Both the position numbers and the translations under genes were made by a program. This document shows, piece by piece, positions 61,769 through 64,000 of a stretch of DNA of 64,000 bases. Under the pieces are notes generated by a model. That model was not told the origin of the DNA. It saw nothing but the letters and a program-made list of their open reading frames with translations, and did no database searches. The first letter of the stretch is position 1. Each line of letters opens with the position of its first letter. The DNA is from Blepharisma stoltei (Eukaryota > Ciliophora > Heterotrichea > Heterotrichida > Blepharismidae), in assembly GCA_914767885.1 (NCBI GenBank), contig CAJZBQ010000050.1, positions 372,001-436,000 of the forward strand. Reading direction: 5' to 3'.

Positions 61769-62975
61769 TTAATTTAACATCCTATTAACATATTCCTTTA
61801 AATCATAATCTTTGTCATTTTCTCCATATTCCCATTTATCCCATAAATGCGTTATAGGTCTTGTAGATTTTGAATTTTTTATGTTAGGAATTTTATTATT
61901 TTCTTTATTTTCTTTGGATTTTGGAGAAATTGATAGAGCTCTGATTGGGACCAAGTGCTTAAATAACAATTTTGGTTTATTGATTTTTGGGATATGAGCC
62001 ACTTTTGAGTTGAAATTTATGGTGCTGCAGCTTGAAGAGCATTTTTTGATGTTTAGAACTTCTGAAAAATTATCTGCGTCTGTTAGAGTTTTGAGTGAAG
62101 AGTTTTCAGCTGTTCCGTTAAAATCTGTCTTGCTAGAATTTGAGCTATAAAGATTAGAATCCGCCGTTCGTCGCTTGCGGTGTCAAGGCAGCAAATCACT
62201 CCTTCAAGAAACCAAATTCCGCTGCAATGACCTCTACTGGCCTGCCACGCAGGGAGTCCTGCGGGTCCTTGGCAGTTAGACGATTCAAGAGCCATCGCTG
62301 CTATGCGCCAAGCTTCTTCCTCCAAAAGAAGCTCCTTTCTCCAGAAGAAGCTCCTTTTCTCCTTTTCAGCAATCTACTACTCGATTTCTTTGGCGATCTG
62401 CTCCATAATCATTGCTTGTCTAAAGTCTTCCGTTACTCCTTCTTCTCCAGCTTTCTCTACTTGCTGCCAGGTCTATTCACCCTTAGACCTTGCACAAGGA
62501 TTGACTTTCTGGCTCTAAAATTCTTCTGACTAGTTCCCCGGGATGCAACTTCCAGTATCAGGCTTGTATATGTCGTCTTGCAGGCCTATGAGGAGTCTAC
62601 ACTGCTCTGCTCTCTAGGTCTCTCACTAACCATACCCTTTCCAAGAATCACCTGAGCTAAAAACTCATATGTCCCAGGGTTGAATACCCTGAGGCAAAGA
62701 AAAGCCTGCACCCGATATGCATGAAGGGTACCATATCTATTTCTCAGTTTGGTTTCTCCTCCTGGGTGTTCCCAGCAATTTGAGATAATTGTGCCAAGAT
62801 GTCGGGAGATCGTCTCCGCCATATTAATGTGCATTATCTATAAAAGATAATGATTTTTAGGCAAACTTTCTGTAATAATTAAAGTTCTCCCCAGCGGCGG
62901 TTTATTAGACCTAGTTCTATTAAATTGGCTCAAAAACTGGGGATTGTTTCCTCCCTTGATTAAAGATCCTTTCAT
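61769..62975 (-). CDS. Small basic protein of unknown function, carrying a retroposon
   Basis: Restored 62975-62844 plus 62149-61769, 170 aa. The start is the ATG at 62975 (MKGSLIKGGNNPQFLSQF). The exons join as PKNHYLYSSNSSKTDF. The protein is Ser/Asn/Lys-rich and ends HLWDKWEYGENDKDYDLKEY before VNRMLN, a possible short conserved tail. I do not recognise it. The N-terminal exon is supported mainly by the exact frame across the insertion. A 37-codon frame further upstream (63103 leftwards) is separated by TAA and was left out. Confidence 0.6.
62150..62843 (-). mobile_element. Retroposon-like insertion in an unknown gene
   Basis: A GC-rich block on the minus strand. Its 3' side ends ctaatctt, like the cttaat tail of the element at 23072. 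The flanks share ATCTTTATAG with one extra T in one copy, so the duplication is imperfect. Removing 694 bp restores one reading frame. Confidence 0.7.
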
Positions 62976-63132
62976 ATTTAAAAATAGCAGTTATTTTCTT
63001 CTCAAAACATAAGCGCATTTCCAGGTATTTTTAATCCCAGTATCCTGCAATTTTCTTAAAATATTTACGTCTAAACTCCTAATAAGACCATAAAAAAAAT
63101 CCATTTCCTTGATCATTATTAATTTCTAACAT

Positions 63133-64000
63133 ATGGAACTACGAGTCGGAGGCAAATACCGAGTTGGCAGGAAAATTGGCAGTGGCTCATTCGGTCAAAT
63201 TTATTTGGGCGCAAATATCCAAACAAACGAAGAAATCGCGATAAAGCTAGAGAAAAATAATACCAGACATCCCCAACTCCAATTCGAATCTCGCATCTAT
63301 AGAATCTTGCAAGGCGGGCAAGGAATCCCTATGATCCATTGATATGGAGTAGAAGGCGATTATAACGTGCTGGTGATGGATTTACTAGGACCTTCGCTAG
63401 AAGATCTCCTCAAATTTTGTGGACAAAGGTTTTCTGTTAAAACAACCCTTGTCTTGGCAGAACAGATCATTTCCAGACTTGAATTCATGCACGAAAAAAA
63501 TCTAATCCACCGTGACGTCAAGCCTGACAACTTTTTGATCGGGTTGCGGAGAAATGAAAGCCAAATTTATGCAATTGATTTTGGCCTCGCAAAACAGTAT
63601 CGGGATCCCAGAACGAATCAGCATATTCCGTACAAAGAAGGGAAAAGCTTAACTGGGACAGCCCGATATGCGTCTATTTTTACTCATATGGGCATAGAAC
63701 AGTCAAGAAGAGATGATCTTGAAGGACTCGGGTATGTTTTGATGTATTTTTTAAGAGGAAGTCTGCCATGGCAAGGGCTCCAAGGGAACAATAGAAAAGA
63801 AAAATACAGAAATATTATGGATAGGAAAATAAATACACCTGTAGAAGTCCTTTGTGAAGGCTTCCCTGTTGAGTTTGTGAACTTTATCAATTATGCGAGG
63901 GCTTTGAGGTTTGACGAAAGGCCAGATTATGGGTATTTAAAAAGGCTATTTAAAGATGAATTTATGAGGCAAAATTATCAACAGGATTTTCTGTTTGATT
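63133..64000 (+). CDS. Casein kinase 1 family protein kinase, partial (3' end outside window)
   Basis: 289 codons to the window edge. The N-terminus [20 protein letters not shown] and the loop [14 protein letters not shown] are typical CK1. The catalytic loop [13 protein letters not shown] is present, the CK1-specific [17 protein letters not shown] replaces the usual APE region, and GLPW-like SLPWQGL follows. One TGA-Trp lies at 63343. The domain is nearly complete at the window edge. CK1 enzymes act in many signalling pathways. The isoform cannot be fixed because the C-terminal tail lies outside. No IES is seen so far. Confidence 0.93.

Overview
The window reads as germline (micronuclear) DNA of a heterotrich ciliate, most probably Blepharisma. 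In-frame TGA stands where conserved families have tryptophan (KIFBP, UNC45, LMBRD2, the AGC kinase). The clearest introns are only 15-16 nt long and begin with GT and end with AG. Genes are packed closely on both strands in AT-rich DNA. Most genes are interrupted by non-coding blocks that begin and end at a TA. Deleting each block from TA to TA, keeping one TA, restores an open frame and usually a recognisable family motif. I therefore annotate these blocks as internal eliminated sequences (IESs): 24 inside genes, plus similar elements between genes. Five further coding sequences carry a GC-rich retroposon-like insertion, four with a clear 14-17 bp target-site duplication and one with an imperfect duplication of about 10 bp. 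Removing element plus one duplicate again restores the frame exactly.

Layout. 1-4.4 kb: a coiled-coil gene running off the edge, a DUF4485 (CEP112-like) gene and a TVP38/TMEM64 membrane protein. 4.4-17 kb: KIFBP split by a 2.4-kb repeat-filled IES, AP-4 sigma, a TPR-DUSP-MYND-USP deubiquitinase with a retroposon, an unknown basic protein and ORC1. 17-26.8 kb: an UNC45-type myosin chaperone, a membrane RING protein, a rhomboid protease, the TFIIH subunit p62/TFB1, and an LMBRD2-like protein with a 1.2-kb IES inside a 16-nt intron. 28-45.5 kb: a pterin dehydratase-like protein, an MDR oxidoreductase, two full P-type IIC ATPases, a PKA-like kinase and a FYVE-type coiled-coil protein. 45.5-54 kb: two unknown proteins, a half-length ATPase paralogue and a divergent full-length one. 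54-64 kb: HIBCH, a CHY zinc-finger protein, two tandem coiled-coil genes, a NEK kinase, an unknown protein and a casein kinase 1 running off the edge.

No operon logic is expected. The host genes are ordinary housekeeping, trafficking, signalling and ion-transport genes. The striking content is the mobile DNA: IESs of 67-77 bp, a larger class with a repeated end-module architecture, large foldback (palindromic) elements, elements nested within elements, and retroposons that apparently became excisable IESs. All restored structures are manual translations. I checked that segment lengths are divisible by three, but no alignment or expression data were available.
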